Positions 56,289-64,000 of a DNA stretch of 64,000 bases are shown here, in pieces (position 1 is the first letter of the stretch; the number at the start of each line of letters is the position of its first letter). The translations under genes were made by a program, and so were the position numbers. Origin of the DNA: Occultella gossypii (GTDB lineage Bacteria > Actinomycetota > Actinomycetes > Actinomycetales > Beutenbergiaceae); assembly GCF_019947135.1 (NCBI RefSeq), contig NZ_JAGSHT010000015.1, forward strand, positions 103,743 to 167,742, in the 5' to 3' direction. The notes under the pieces were generated by a model. That model made no database searches. It worked only from the letters and a program-made list of their open reading frames with translations, and was not told the origin of the DNA.

Positions 56289-56390
56289 CGCCGGGCCACC
56301 ACCGTCCGGGGCCGCTCCGTGTCGCGGCCGGTGCCAACTTGGCCGGCCGGGCAGTTCATGCCTGGATCCACCGTCTCAGTGTGCCAGGAC
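56285..56390 (-). pseudogene. Relic of a duplicated nnr-end/alr-start junction
   Basis: After TCCTGGCACACTGAG (nearly identical to the end of nnr), a GTG at 56371 opens 28 codons that resemble the first codons of alr: VDPGMNCPAGQVGTG against VDSGVDVPPGDAGSG (eight of 15 identical, no gaps). The frame ends at TGA 56285-56287, overlapping the nnr ATG. It may now serve only as promoter plus coupled leader for nnr, or be a decayed remnant of a tandem duplication. Confidence 0.6.
56364..56389. repeat. Direct repeat copy 2 (upstream of nnr)
   Basis: 24 of 26 bases match 54660-54685. It lies in the 199-base gap between the acetyltransferase and nnr. The remaining gap (56390-56487) shows no other feature. 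Confidence 0.85.
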
Positions 56391-56487
56391 CGCGCGGTCG
56401 CGCTCGGGCGCCGGTGCCCGCGGGCCCGACGGCGTGGCGGAGCCGCCTCGAGCGGTCGGCGTCCCCGGGCCTGTCGTGCCGTCGCGC

Positions 56488-57054
56488 TCAGAGCGAGCGC
56501 TGCAGCAGCATCGTGCTCACAGTGTGGCCGTGCTTGACGCCGACGTCGCGCAGCACGCCGACCACCTCGAAGCCGAGGCGTTGGTGCAGGGGCAGCGAAC
56601 CGGCCGCGGCGGGGTCGTCGGCGACCACGGCGATGACCTGCCGCACGCCGGCGAGGGCGCAGGCGTCGAGCAGTGCGGACAGGAGCCGGGTCCCCACCCC
56701 GCGGCCCTGGGCTTCGGGAGCGATATAGATGGTGTCCTCGACCGTGTGCCGGTAGGAGTCCTTGGGGCGCCAGGGAGTGGCGTAGGCATACCCGACAACG
56801 GTGCCGGCATCCTCCGCCACGAGGAACGGCAGTCCGCGGGCCGCGATATCCGCGAGGCGTGCGGCCCACGCATCGGGGGACGGCGGGTCCTCGTCGAACG
56901 TCACGGCGGTGCCGGTGACGTACGGCTCGAGGATCGCGGCGGCGGCCGGCAGGTCCTCTCGCGTCGCGACCCGGATCGTCGGGCGGGCGGCGGCCCGGTC
57001 CCCACGAGGATCCGGCGCCGACGTGGGGTCCGGGCCGGCGTGCGGGGTCGTCAT
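56488..57054 (-). CDS. GNAT acetyltransferase, phosphinothricin acetyltransferase-like
   Basis: 188 residues. A polar N-terminus (about 25 residues) precedes [20 protein letters not shown] and [11 protein letters not shown]. The acetyl-CoA loop is [20 protein letters not shown] and the end [20 protein letters not shown] with a hydrophobic tail, the layout of PAT/Bar-like and MnaT-like enzymes that acetylate amino-acid analogues. Substrate unproven. It overlaps acpS by four bases (57051-57054) but is separated from nnr by 199 bases holding the alr relic, so it looks like an insertion into the conserved acpS-nnr order. Confidence 0.9.
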   Translation of the reverse strand: MTTPHAGPDPTSAPDPRGDRAAARPTIRVATREDLPAAAAILEPYVTGTAVTFDEDPPSPDAWAARLADIAARGLPFLVAEDAGTVVGYAYATPWRPKDSYRHTVEDTIYIAPEAQGRGVGTRLLSALLDACALAGVRQVIAVVADDPAAAGSLPLHQRLGFEVVGVLRDVGVKHGHTVSTMLLQRSL

Positions 57055-57401
57055 CGTTCGGCGACGGCGACCGCCGAGGCGATCCCGGCGTCGTGGGAGA
57101 TCGACAGGTGCCAGGAGGTGATGCCCAGGCGGTCCGCGACGGCTGCGACCGATCCGGTCAGGTCGACGACCGGGGCGCCGCCGGTGACCCGGTGCACGGT
57201 GGCGTCCTGCCAGCTCATGCCGCCGGGGGCGCCGAGAGCCTTGGCGATCGCCTCCTTCGCCGCGAACCGGGCCGCGAGTGAGGCGGGTGGGAGGTCGCGT
57301 TCGGACGGGGTGAACAGTCGCTCGCGCAGCCGTGGCGTGCGCTCGAGCGTGGCAAGGAAGCGGGCCACGTCCACCACGTCGATGCCCACCCCGACGATCA
57401 C
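57051..57401 (-). CDS. acpS: Holo-[acyl-carrier-protein] synthase
   Basis: 116 residues, the normal length. It transfers 4'-phosphopantetheine from CoA to acyl carrier protein. The metal-binding Asp is in [11 protein letters not shown] and the Glu/Lys in [16 protein letters not shown]. The C-terminus carries [18 protein letters not shown]. It starts nine bases after glmS and is translationally coupled to the acetyltransferase downstream. Confidence 0.96.
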   Translation of the reverse strand: MIVGVGIDVVDVARFLATLERTPRLRERLFTPSERDLPPASLAARFAAKEAIAKALGAPGGMSWQDATVHRVTGGAPVVDLTGSVAAVADRLGITSWHLSISHDAGIASAVAVAER

Positions 57402-57410
57402 CGCGGGCCC

Positions 57411-59270
57411 CTACTCCACCGTGACGGACTTGGCCAGGTTCCGGGGCTGATCGACGTCCAGTCCCTTCGCGGTGGCGAGCGCGGCGGCGAAGATCTGCAG
57501 CGGGACCACCGAGACCAGCGGGGCGAGCAGCGTGGGGGTCTGCGGGATCCGGAAGATCTCGTCGGCGTACGGAACGACCGCCTCGTCGCCGTCCTCGGCG
57601 ATCACCATGGTGTGCGCGCCGCGGGCGCGGATCTCCTGGATGTTGGAGATGACCTTGGAGTGCAGTGCGTCCCGGCCCCGCGGGGAGGGCACGATCACGA
57701 ACACCGGCTGTCCCTCCTCGATCAGGGCGATGGGGCCATGCTTGAGCTCCCCGGCGGCGAAGCCCTCGGCGTGGATGTAGGCGAGCTCCTTGAGCTTGAG
57801 AGCGCCCTCGAGGGCGACCGGGAACCCGACGTGCCGGCCGAGGAAGAGCACGGTCGGCTCGTCCTTCATGCTCCGGGCCACGGCGCGGACCTGCTCCTCG
57901 TTGTCCACGACGCGCTGGATCTTCTCCGGCATCGCGCGCAGCTGGGCCAGGTCCTCTGCGATCTCGTCCGCGAACTTGTTGCCGCGCAGCTGGGCGAGGT
58001 AGAGCCCGAGCAGGTAGCAGGCCGTGATCTGGGCGAGGAACGCCTTGGTGGAGGCGACGGCGACCTCGGGGCCGGCGTGCGTGTACAGCACCGCGTCGGA
58101 CTCCCGCGCGATGGTGGAGCCGTGGGTGTTCACGATGGCCAGCACCTTGGCGCCCTGTTCACGGGCGTGCCGGACCGCCATGATCGTGTCCATCGTCTCC
58201 CCGGACTGGGAGACGGCGACCACCAGGGTCTTCTCACTCACGACCGGGTCGCGGTACCGGAACTCGTGTGCGAGTTCGACCTCCACGGGGATCCGGCACC
58301 AGTGCTCGATCGCGTACTTGGCCACGTGGCCGGCGTAGGCGGCGGTGCCGCACGCGATCACGACGATCTTGTCGACGGTGCGCAGGACGGACTCGCGGAT
58401 GCGCATCTCGTCGAGCTGGAGCCTGCCGTCGGTACCGGCGCGCCCGAGGAGCGTATCGGCGACGGCCTGCGGCTGGTCGTGGATCTCCTTGTCCATGAAC
58501 GTCGCGAAGCCGCCCTTGACGGCCGCCTCCGCATCCCAGTCCACGGTGTACCGGCGGGCCTCGACGGGGTTGCCGTCGGTGTCGATGACACGGACCTGGT
58601 CCGCGGTGATCGTCACGATCTGGTCCTGGCCCATCTCCATCGCCTCACGGGTGGAGGAGATGAACGCCGAGACGTCGCTGCCGAGGAAGTTCTCGCCGTC
58701 ACCGAGCCCGATGACGAGCGGCGAGTTGCGCCGGGCGCCGACGACCGTGTCCGGCTCGTCCGCGTGCGTGGCCAGCAGGGTGAACGCACCCTCCAGCCGG
58801 CCGACGGTCAGTCGCATCGCCTCGGTGAGGTTCTGGGTCTCGTCGTGGTAGCGCGCGAGGAGGTGGGCCACCACCTCCGTGTCCGTCTCGGACAGGAATT
58901 CGACGCCTGTCTCGCCCAGTTCGGCCTTGAGCTGGGCGAAATTCTCGATGATGCCGTTGTGGATCAGTGCAAGCCTGCCGCCACCGGCGAGGTGCGGGTG
59001 GGCGTTGACGTCCGTGGGCCCACCGTGGGTGGCCCACCGGGTGTGCCCGATGGCCGCGGTTCCCGCGGGCAGGTCGCGGCGCTCGAGCTCGGCGAGCAGA
59101 TTCGCGAGCTTTCCGGCCTTCTTCGCCGAGGCCATACCCTCCGGGGTCGTCACGGCGACGCCGGCCGAGTCGTAGCCCCGGTACTCCAGGCGACGCAGCC
59201 CCTCGACGATGACTTCGAGCGGCCGCTGACTGGGCGCGGCGGGGCCCACGTATCCGACGATTCCACACAT
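57411..59270 (-). CDS. glmS: Glutamine-fructose-6-phosphate aminotransferase (isomerising)
   Basis: 619 residues; makes glucosamine-6-phosphate, the first step to UDP-GlcNAc. The N-terminal nucleophile Cys follows Met ([10 protein letters not shown]). The glutaminase domain contains [18 protein letters not shown], and the two SIS domains contain [16 protein letters not shown] and SRGRDA-type segments, ending [13 protein letters not shown], the conserved C-terminus. It is the first gene of the long leftward operon. The ATG 59270 follows TACTCT by seven bases (leaderless). No glmS ribozyme was seen. Confidence 0.97.
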   Translation of the reverse strand: MCGIVGYVGPAAPSQRPLEVIVEGLRRLEYRGYDSAGVAVTTPEGMASAKKAGKLANLLAELERRDLPAGTAAIGHTRWATHGGPTDVNAHPHLAGGGRLALIHNGIIENFAQLKAELGETGVEFLSETDTEVVAHLLARYHDETQNLTEAMRLTVGRLEGAFTLLATHADEPDTVVGARRNSPLVIGLGDGENFLGSDVSAFISSTREAMEMGQDQIVTITADQVRVIDTDGNPVEARRYTVDWDAEAAVKGGFATFMDKEIHDQPQAVADTLLGRAGTDGRLQLDEMRIRESVLRTVDKIVVIACGTAAYAGHVAKYAIEHWCRIPVEVELAHEFRYRDPVVSEKTLVVAVSQSGETMDTIMAVRHAREQGAKVLAIVNTHGSTIARESDAVLYTHAGPEVAVASTKAFLAQITACYLLGLYLAQLRGNKFADEIAEDLAQLRAMPEKIQRVVDNEEQVRAVARSMKDEPTVLFLGRHVGFPVALEGALKLKELAYIHAEGFAAGELKHGPIALIEEGQPVFVIVPSPRGRDALHSKVISNIQEIRARGAHTMVIAEDGDEAVVPYADEIFRIPQTPTLLAPLVSVVPLQIFAAALATAKGLDVDQPRNLAKSVTVE

Positions 59271-59277
59271 GTGGTCC

Positions 59278-59283
59278 AGAGTA
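59278..59283 (-). promoter_or_regulatory. -10-like hexamer, probable leaderless glmS promoter
   Basis: TACTCT, within GGATACTCT, lies seven bases before ATG 59270, with no Shine-Dalgarno between. Confidence 0.5.
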
Positions 59284-59347
59284 TCCGTCGCTGGGCCGGT
59301 TCCCGGCCCGCCCGGGTGCGGCGTGGATCACTGTGGAGTGGGAGAGT

Positions 59348-60331
59348 ATGGACGTGGTCCTTCCCGACGTCACACGGTTCCAGCCGTTGCCGAGCGCCTC
59401 CGGTTCTCCGTTCGTGGAGTTCGACCGGGCCGCCTGGAGCCGGCTGTCCGCATCCACACCGCTGCCGCTGACCGCGGCCGACATCGAGAACCTCCGCGGG
59501 CTCGGTGACCCGATCGACCTGGCCGAGGTCGACACCGGGTATCGACCGCTGTCCCGGCTCCTCACCCTGTATGTGGCCGCCTCCCAGCGGCTGCGTGCCA
59601 CCACGTCCACGTTCCTCGGTGAGCCCGCCCACCGCACCCCGTTCGTGATCGGGGTGGCCGGGTCCGTCGCCGTCGGCAAGTCCACGGCGGCCCGCGTGCT
59701 GCGCGAGATGTTGCGCCGGTGGCCGGAGACGCCGCGCGTGGAGCTCGTCACCACCGACGGCTTCCTGTACCCGAATGCCGAGCTCGAACGACGCGGCCTG
59801 ATGGAGCGCAAGGGCTTCCCCGAGTCCTACGACCGGCGTGGGCTCCTGGACTTCCTGATCGAGGTGAAGGCCGGTACCGAACAGGTCACCGCACCCGTCT
59901 ACGACCACGTGCGCTATGACATCGTGCAGGACCGTCGCGTGGTGGTGCGAAGCCCCGAGGTGCTGATCGTCGAAGGACTGAACGTGCTCGCTCCGGCCCG
60001 GGTCAGCGCCGACGGTGAGTCGTCCCTCGCCGTCAGCGACTTCTTCGACTTCTCGATCTACATCGACGCAGCCACCGAGGACATCCGCCGTTGGTACGTC
60101 GAGCGCTTCCTGGACCTGCGGCAGACGTCCTTCTCGAACCCGGACTCCTACTTCCACCGCTACGCCGACCTCGACGACGACCAGGCGCGTCGGCGGGCCG
60201 GACAGATCTGGGAGAGCATCAACGGTCCGAACCTCGTCGAGAACGTCCTGCCCACGCGCGGGCGCGCGACCCTGGTGCTGAGCAAGGACGCAGACCATCG
60301 GCTCAGCCGGTTCCGGCTGCGGAAGATCTAG
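59348..60331 (+). CDS. coaA: Pantothenate kinase type I
   Basis: 327 residues; phosphorylates pantothenate, the first step of CoA synthesis. The P-loop [17 protein letters not shown] lies at about 100-116, with [33 protein letters not shown] and [17 protein letters not shown] following, ending LRKI. The ATG 59348 has GGGAGAG upstream; a GTG five codons earlier is possible. It is divergent from glmS and two bases from the esterase gene. Confidence 0.96.
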   Translation: MDVVLPDVTRFQPLPSASGSPFVEFDRAAWSRLSASTPLPLTAADIENLRGLGDPIDLAEVDTGYRPLSRLLTLYVAASQRLRATTSTFLGEPAHRTPFVIGVAGSVAVGKSTAARVLREMLRRWPETPRVELVTTDGFLYPNAELERRGLMERKGFPESYDRRGLLDFLIEVKAGTEQVTAPVYDHVRYDIVQDRRVVVRSPEVLIVEGLNVLAPARVSADGESSLAVSDFFDFSIYIDAATEDIRRWYVERFLDLRQTSFSNPDSYFHRYADLDDDQARRRAGQIWESINGPNLVENVLPTRGRATLVLSKDADHRLSRFRLRKI

Positions 60332-60333
60332 AG

Positions 60334-61866
60334 ATGACGGCGCCCTTCGACGAGTACGGCAGCGGGCCGGTCGCGACCACGCGGTCCGGGCAGGTCCGCG
60401 GGACCCGGCGACCTGGTTCGCTCGCCTTCCGGGGAGTCCCGTATGCGGCGGCCCCGGTAGGGGCGTTGCGGTTCGGGCGGCCGGCGGCGCACCCGGGCTG
60501 GTCCGGGGTGCGCGACGCCACCAGCAACGGACCCACGCCCAGCCTCGGCCCCACCACGGACACGTACTCGATCCCGGAACCGGTCGTGGCCGGCGACGAG
60601 ATCCTCAACCTGAACATCTTCACCCCGGACCTCGACCCCGCCGCCCGCCTCCCGGTCTACGTCTGGATCCATGGCGGCGGTTTCGTCGGCGGGTCCCCCG
60701 GTGGGCCCTGGTTCGACGGTGCCGCCTTCAACGCACACGGCGTCGTTACCGTCGCGATCACCTACCGGCTGGGCTTCGAGGGCTACGGCCACGTCCCGGG
60801 CGCGCCGGAGAACCGGGCACTCCTGGACTGCATCAGCGCCCTGGAGTGGGTCCGGGAGAACATCCAAGCGTTCGGTGGTGATCCCGACCGGGTCACCCTC
60901 GGCGGGCAGAGCGCGGGCGGCGCTGCCACGCTGGCCCTGCTCGCGGCGCCTTCCGCACAGGACCTCTTCGGGGCGGCCGTCGTGCACTCCGCCCCGTTGC
61001 CGGACATCGGTGCCTCGGACGCACTCGCGCAGGGCGCCGTGATGGCCCGGCTGTGCGAGGTGGAGAACACGTGGGACGCCTGGCGTGACATACCGCGGGC
61101 CACGATCGTGGCCGCCGAGCGCTCCCTTGACCGTGCGGACCTCTGGTCGGCCGTCCGCGACCTGCACCGGATCCTTGGCACGTCGGACCCGCTCACGGAC
61201 TTCGGTCCGGTGATCGATGGCGACCTCGTCCCGACGGAGCCAGCGGCGGCCTTCGCTGCCGGGATCGGTGCCACGAAGCCGCTGCTGATCGGCACGACCA
61301 GCCACGAGTTCAACCGGGTGACCGCGCACGTGGACCGGTTCCTTGCCCAGGGTTTCGCCGGCGCGCTGATGGTCGGTCTCGGGGTGCCGACGATGCTGGC
61401 CCGTGCCTACCCACGCGCCTATCCCGACCTCTCCCCCGCCGAGCTCCTGGGCCAGGCGGTCACGAACCGGGTGTTCCGGATCCCGGCCGTGCAGGTCGCG
61501 CTCGCCCGGACCACCGCGGCCGAGGAGGCACCGGAGGGCTTCGAGCTCCCGGCCCCGACCTGGCTGTGGGACTTCCGGTGGCGCTCCACCGTCACGGGTC
61601 GCTCGGTGCACTGTCTCGACCTACCGTTCGCCTGGAACGCCCTCGATGCCGAGCGGGTCGCCCGTCTCGCCGGTGACGATCCGCCAGCGCACCTCGCCGA
61701 GCACATGCACGGCGAGATCGTTCGGTTCATCACCGAGGGCTCCGTCGGTTGGGACCGGTTCCGGCCGACGGCGCCGACCGCTCACATCTTCGACACCGAG
61801 TCCGTCACTGGGCGTGACCCCTACCGCTTCGAACGACTTGCGCTGCAGGTCGTCGTCGAGGAGTGA
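60334..61866 (+). CDS. Type-B carboxylesterase
   Basis: 510 residues, alpha/beta hydrolase. The oxyanion loop HGGGFVGG and the nucleophile elbow GGQSAGGAATLAL (Ser of GxSxG) are clear. The acid/histidine part of the triad is probably in TSHEFNRVT and SVHCLDLPFAW. No signal peptide, so cytoplasmic; it hydrolyses esters of unknown nature. The ATG 60334 lies two bases after the coaA stop, so the two are cotranscribed. Confidence 0.92.
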   Translation: MTAPFDEYGSGPVATTRSGQVRGTRRPGSLAFRGVPYAAAPVGALRFGRPAAHPGWSGVRDATSNGPTPSLGPTTDTYSIPEPVVAGDEILNLNIFTPDLDPAARLPVYVWIHGGGFVGGSPGGPWFDGAAFNAHGVVTVAITYRLGFEGYGHVPGAPENRALLDCISALEWVRENIQAFGGDPDRVTLGGQSAGGAATLALLAAPSAQDLFGAAVVHSAPLPDIGASDALAQGAVMARLCEVENTWDAWRDIPRATIVAAERSLDRADLWSAVRDLHRILGTSDPLTDFGPVIDGDLVPTEPAAAFAAGIGATKPLLIGTTSHEFNRVTAHVDRFLAQGFAGALMVGLGVPTMLARAYPRAYPDLSPAELLGQAVTNRVFRIPAVQVALARTTAAEEAPEGFELPAPTWLWDFRWRSTVTGRSVHCLDLPFAWNALDAERVARLAGDDPPAHLAEHMHGEIVRFITEGSVGWDRFRPTAPTAHIFDTESVTGRDPYRFERLALQVVVEE

Positions 61867-61879
61867 TGCGCGGCGTGGA

Positions 61880-62563
61880 TCATGGGGTGCGCTCGAGTAT
61901 CCCGGACCCGGAGTCCGGCACCGGATCCTCGTCCACCTCGTTCGCGCCCAGGTCCGGAGGATCCTGTGGCTCGATCCCGGAACGCCGGAAGAGCCGACGC
62001 ATGACGAGATCGATGATCGTGCCCATCAGCAGCCCCACGAGGACGCCCACCACGACCGCGATGACCGGGTGGTCGTGCAGCACCGCACCGGCGCCGACGC
62101 CGAGCAACACGGAGTAGATCGACCAGGTCACCGCCGCGAGCGCCGCGAACCCGACGAATCGGCGGAACCCGAAGCCGACGGCGCCCGCAGTCATGTTCAC
62201 CGCGACGCGCCCGATCGGGATGTACCGCGCCGAGAGGATGAAGGCGCCGCCGCGTCGCTGCAGGGCCGTCTCCGCCCACATCAGTGCCCGAGCGCCCCGT
62301 CGGGTGCGGAACAACCGCAGCCGTCTGATCGGCACCCGGGTGCCGATCAAGTACGCGATCACGTCACCGCAGAAGGCACCGAGCGCTGCGACGGGCAGGA
62401 TCAGCCAGATGCTCGGGGCGTTTCCGGTGATCGCGAGGCTCGCCAACGCGATGACCACCGACTCGCTGGGCACCGGGGGGAAGAACCCGTCGATCGTGCA
62501 GAACAGGAACAGGGCAAGCAGGACCCAGTGCGACGCCGCCATCGCCAGGACCGTCTCGACCAT
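61880..62563 (-). CDS. DedA family membrane protein
   Basis: 227 residues with about five membrane segments. Family signatures: FCTIDGFFPPVPSESVVIALA, ALGAFCGDVIAYLIGTRV and GGAFILSARYIPIGRVAVNMTAG (the conserved FxxRxxPxxR-like loop), and a charged C-terminal tail. DedA proteins are thought to translocate lipid carriers and to support membrane potential and pH homeostasis. The ATG 62563 has GGAGG six bases upstream; the ATG ten codons earlier lacks one. Confidence 0.9.
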   Translation of the reverse strand: MVETVLAMAASHWVLLALFLFCTIDGFFPPVPSESVVIALASLAITGNAPSIWLILPVAALGAFCGDVIAYLIGTRVPIRRLRLFRTRRGARALMWAETALQRRGGAFILSARYIPIGRVAVNMTAGAVGFGFRRFVGFAALAAVTWSIYSVLLGVGAGAVLHDHPVIAVVVGVLVGLLMGTIIDLVMRRLFRRSGIEPQDPPDLGANEVDEDPVPDSGSGILERTP

Positions 62564-62901
62564 CAGTTCCTCCGTGTAGTTCCTACGCAACATGCCGTGC
62601 CCAACCGCGCCGCGCGGCTGCCTCCACGCTAAGCGGATCGGGGTTGAACGCGGAATGGGTGACCACCCTGATCATGCCCCGGACCTAGGACAACAAACTC
62701 CCCCGGTCGTGTGATTCCCACCGCGACCGACTCATCCCACGGAATGATGGACGGCGACGCCGTTCCCCCTCGCCGAGCCGAGATCCACGTGGAGATCAAG
62801 GATAGGTCGCGAAGGTCGCTTCATCGCAGCGAAATACCGCCCACCTGACTGAGGGGCACGATGCCGAGTGCCTCCCGCGCGCCGACTCGCCGCCCACGAG
62901 A
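62564..62901. other. Gap of 338 bases without a recognised gene
   Basis: It lies between the starts and ends of two leftward genes. Apart from the DedA ribosome-binding site and a perfect 10-bp palindrome TCCACGTGGA at 62784-62793, nothing was seen. The frames through it are short and overlap in both directions. Confidence 0.5.
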
Positions 62902-63375
62902 TCACCTCGACGGCTGTCGGGGAATCCAGGCCATCCTGATGTCCGGCGCTCGCTCCTCGTTCCCGGCACCATCCGTCCGCTCGACCTCGACCAGGCCACG
63001 CCGCCGGTAGAAGTCCTGAGCCGGTGAGTTCGCGACGAACACCCAAAGGTCGAAACCATCGGGGCGTAGCCGCTTCACCTCATCGAGGAGGGTGCCGCCG
63101 ACCCCGTTGCCCTGGGCAGCCGGGTCCACGTAGAGGGCCTCGAGGTGTGCTCCGGCCAGCCTGGCGAAGCCCCGCAGCCCGTGATCGCCGTCGAAGAGCC
63201 CAAGCACGTCGTCCTGGCTCAGGTCCCACGCACGGACCCAGGCCCGAACCTCGGCGTCGGAGTGCACGCCGAGCGGCATCGCCGGCCCTGCCGCTCGCCG
63301 TGCGATCAGGTAGAGGTCAGCGACCCGGCCGAGTTCCGCGGTCCGCACCGGGCGGACCACTCTGACGGTGCTCAT
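62902..63375 (-). CDS. GNAT acetyltransferase
   Basis: 157 residues. The cofactor-binding part is LEALYVDPAAQGNGVGGTLL (about 82-101), followed by DGFDLWVFVANSPAQDFYRRRGL. The N-terminal AELGRVADLYLIARRAA fits alpha1/alpha2 of small GNAT proteins. Substrate unknown. It stands alone between DedA and the rRNA operon, without close neighbours to suggest a role. Confidence 0.88.
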   Translation of the reverse strand: MSTVRVVRPVRTAELGRVADLYLIARRAAGPAMPLGVHSDAEVRAWVRAWDLSQDDVLGLFDGDHGLRGFARLAGAHLEALYVDPAAQGNGVGGTLLDEVKRLRPDGFDLWVFVANSPAQDFYRRRGLVEVERTDGAGNEERAPDIRMAWIPRQPSR

Positions 63376-63515
63376 CAGTCAACGATCCCATGGGAGGTGC
63401 GCCGCGCCGCCACCAATGTGCCGGGCGACCAAACCAGGTCTCGCCATGGCAACGACCAACGGCACAAGCCGCGAAAGGCAACGCGCGCCCGCGGACCCGC
63501 CCGGGAACCAGCAAA

Positions 63516-63538
63516 GGCCACCCCGGTCCAGGGTGGCC
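63516..63538 (-). terminator. Third (distal) rrn terminator-like hairpin
   Basis: GGCCACCC (63516-63523) and GGGTGGCC (63531-63538) pair over 8 bp with a 7-base loop. Confidence 0.55.
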
Positions 63539-63590
63539 AGCGATACCGCCAACCACCATCGCGGTTCAGTGCGGCCCGGGAACACGAAAA

Positions 63591-63615
63591 GGGCCACCCC
63601 CGTCAGGGGTGGCCC
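63591..63615 (-). terminator. Second rrn terminator-like hairpin
   Basis: GGGCCACCCC (63591-63600) pairs perfectly with GGGGTGGCCC (63606-63615); loop CGTCA. Confidence 0.7.
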
Positions 63616-63662
63616 AGGAACAGGGCAAAGCACCATCGCGGCTCGGGACGGTGCGGGAACAC

Positions 63663-63697
63663 GACAAGGGCCACCCCGGTGTGGGGTGGCCCTTGTC
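63663..63697 (-). terminator. First (proximal) rRNA operon terminator
   Basis: GACAAGGGCCACCCC (63663-63677) pairs perfectly over 15 bp with 63683-63697 around GGTGT. It begins eight bases after the 3' end of 5S rRNA in the direction of transcription. Confidence 0.85.
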
Positions 63698-63704
63698 TAA
63701 GTGT

Positions 63705-63823
63705 TGTCCGGCGGCGTCCTACTCTCCCACGTAGTCTCCCACGCAGTACCATCGGCGCAGAGGGGCTTAGCTTCCGGGTTCGGAATGGGTCCGGGCGTTT
63801 CCCCCTCGCTATGACCGCCGTAA
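63705..63823 (-). rRNA. rrf: 5S ribosomal RNA
   Basis: About 119 bases on the minus strand, starting TTACGGCGGTCATAGCG and ending ACGCCGCCGGACA, whose ends pair to form helix I. The internal segments AAACGCCCGGACCCATTCCG and GAACCCGGAAGCTAAG are the conserved loop B/C sequence, and GATGGTACTG is loop E. The ends are judged by eye to within a few bases. A spacer of about 84 bases separates it from 23S. Confidence 0.95.
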
Positions 63824-63907
63824 CTCTATGGAGATGTCATCGGTTTCCCGACCGTATCTCGGGAACCGCACAGTGGACGCGTAACACACAGGTATTGACT
63901 TTTTCGT

Positions 63908-64000
63908 GTGGTCAAGTTATCGGCATATTAGTACCGGTCAGCTCCATGAGTCTTTGAGTCCTCACTTCCACATCCGGCCTATCAACCCAGTAGTCTAGCT
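63908..64000 (-). rRNA. rrl: 23S ribosomal RNA, 3' end (partial)
   Basis: The minus strand from the window edge reads CTACTGGGTTGATAGGCCGG, then GGAGCTGACCGGTACTAATA and ends near AACTTGACC, the conserved 3' terminus of bacterial 23S rRNA. Only about 93 bases are inside the window. The operon is transcribed leftwards into 5S and the terminator array. Confidence 0.93.

Larger units (their letters stand above)
63510..63697. repeat. Three tandem hairpin-bearing repeats downstream of the rRNA operon
   Basis: A unit of about 76-77 bp occurs three times (hairpin arms starting 63516, 63591 and 63668). Each has GGGAAC, a short variable run, AAGGGCCACCCC or close, a 5-7-base loop, and GGGGTGGCCC. The second and third also share CACCATCGCGG about 40 bases before the hairpin. 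The rest of 63376-63509 shows nothing clear. Confidence 0.8.

Noticed and set aside
59271..59347. Possible glmS ribozyme or riboswitch upstream of glmS
   Set aside because: Only 77 bases separate glmS from the divergent coaA, and a -10-like hexamer sits seven bases from the ATG, leaving no room for a structured leader.
62784..62793. Perfect palindrome TCCACGTGGA in the DedA/GNAT gap
   Set aside because: A single 10-bp palindrome not near a promoter or start; too short to interpret.
63510..63697. Regular palindromic repeats that might be a CRISPR array
   Set aside because: Only three units, with diverged hairpins and partly conserved spacers, directly after 5S rRNA and without cas genes; terminator duplication explains them better.
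63379..63957. Open frames on both strands through the terminator array and 5S rRNA
   Set aside because: They overlap structural RNA and hairpins and translate the repeats; no ribosome-binding site or domain.

Overview
The window is about 70 % G+C, densely coded, with many GTG starts and 4-base stop/start overlaps. It carries a WhiB regulator, a perfect CIRCE element, a GuaB3 paralogue and the gene order glmS-acpS-nnr-alr/tsaE-tsaB-rimI-tsaD. Together these point to a high-GC actinobacterium, most likely of the Micrococcales; the assignment is an inference from gene content and order. No transposase, integrase, phage gene, CRISPR array or tRNA gene was seen. Most of the window is core chromosome, with small accessory pockets.

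Layout. 1-5 kb: pcrA helicase, small membrane proteins and an NAD(P)-binding protein. 4.5-8.8 kb: an envelope-stress-type module (response regulator, PspC-histidine kinase and, divergently, a PspC membrane protein with a small partner), with repeated ATCAGGGG boxes in the divergent gap. 8.9-13 kb: glycosyltransferase, methyltransferase and guaA. 13-17.5 kb: a secreted or anchored unknown protein and a two-gene heterodimeric ABC exporter with strictly one consensus ATPase site. 17.5-25 kb: SURF1, then xfp-pta-ackA (phosphoketolase to acetate) behind a DosR-like box, then a sugar-phosphate isomerase-like protein. 25-28.6 kb: fumC and a 533-residue protein of unknown function. 28.6-36 kb: a carbohydrate-uptake locus (DUF624 protein, two permeases, Tat-type binding lipoprotein, DeoR-HTH/LacI-sensor regulator) divergent from a hydroxyacid dehydrogenase and a TIM-barrel isomerase. 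It has no ATPase gene, so it probably borrows a shared one.

36.9-42.6 kb: purine and stress core genes: guaB3, an exonuclease, guaB, a MerR-type regulator, whiB and a solitary groES. 42.6-47.9 kb: PrsW-type protease, THUMP-like methyltransferase, GCS2-type ligase and a PadR/HAAS pair. 47.9-59.3 kb: a long leftward operon joining amino-sugar and cell-wall precursor genes (glmS, acpS, nnr, alr) with three t6A tRNA-modification proteins (TsaE fused to Alr, TsaB, TsaD), RimI and a sulfurtransferase, ending in a NagZ-like glycosidase. 59.3-63.4 kb: coaA, a type-B carboxylesterase, a DedA protein and a GNAT protein. 63.5-64 kb: the 3' end of an rRNA operon read leftwards (23S end, 5S), followed by three tandem terminator-like hairpins.

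The regulatory layer is the most rewarding part. Many genes, including all three gua genes, have a TANNNT or CANNNT -10-like hexamer 6-8 bases before the start codon and mostly no convincing Shine-Dalgarno, which suggests leaderless mRNAs. Other signals are 10-bp-phased repeats before the sugar-uptake operon, two tandem palindromes before a methyltransferase, and a duplicated nnr-end/alr-start segment flanking nnr.
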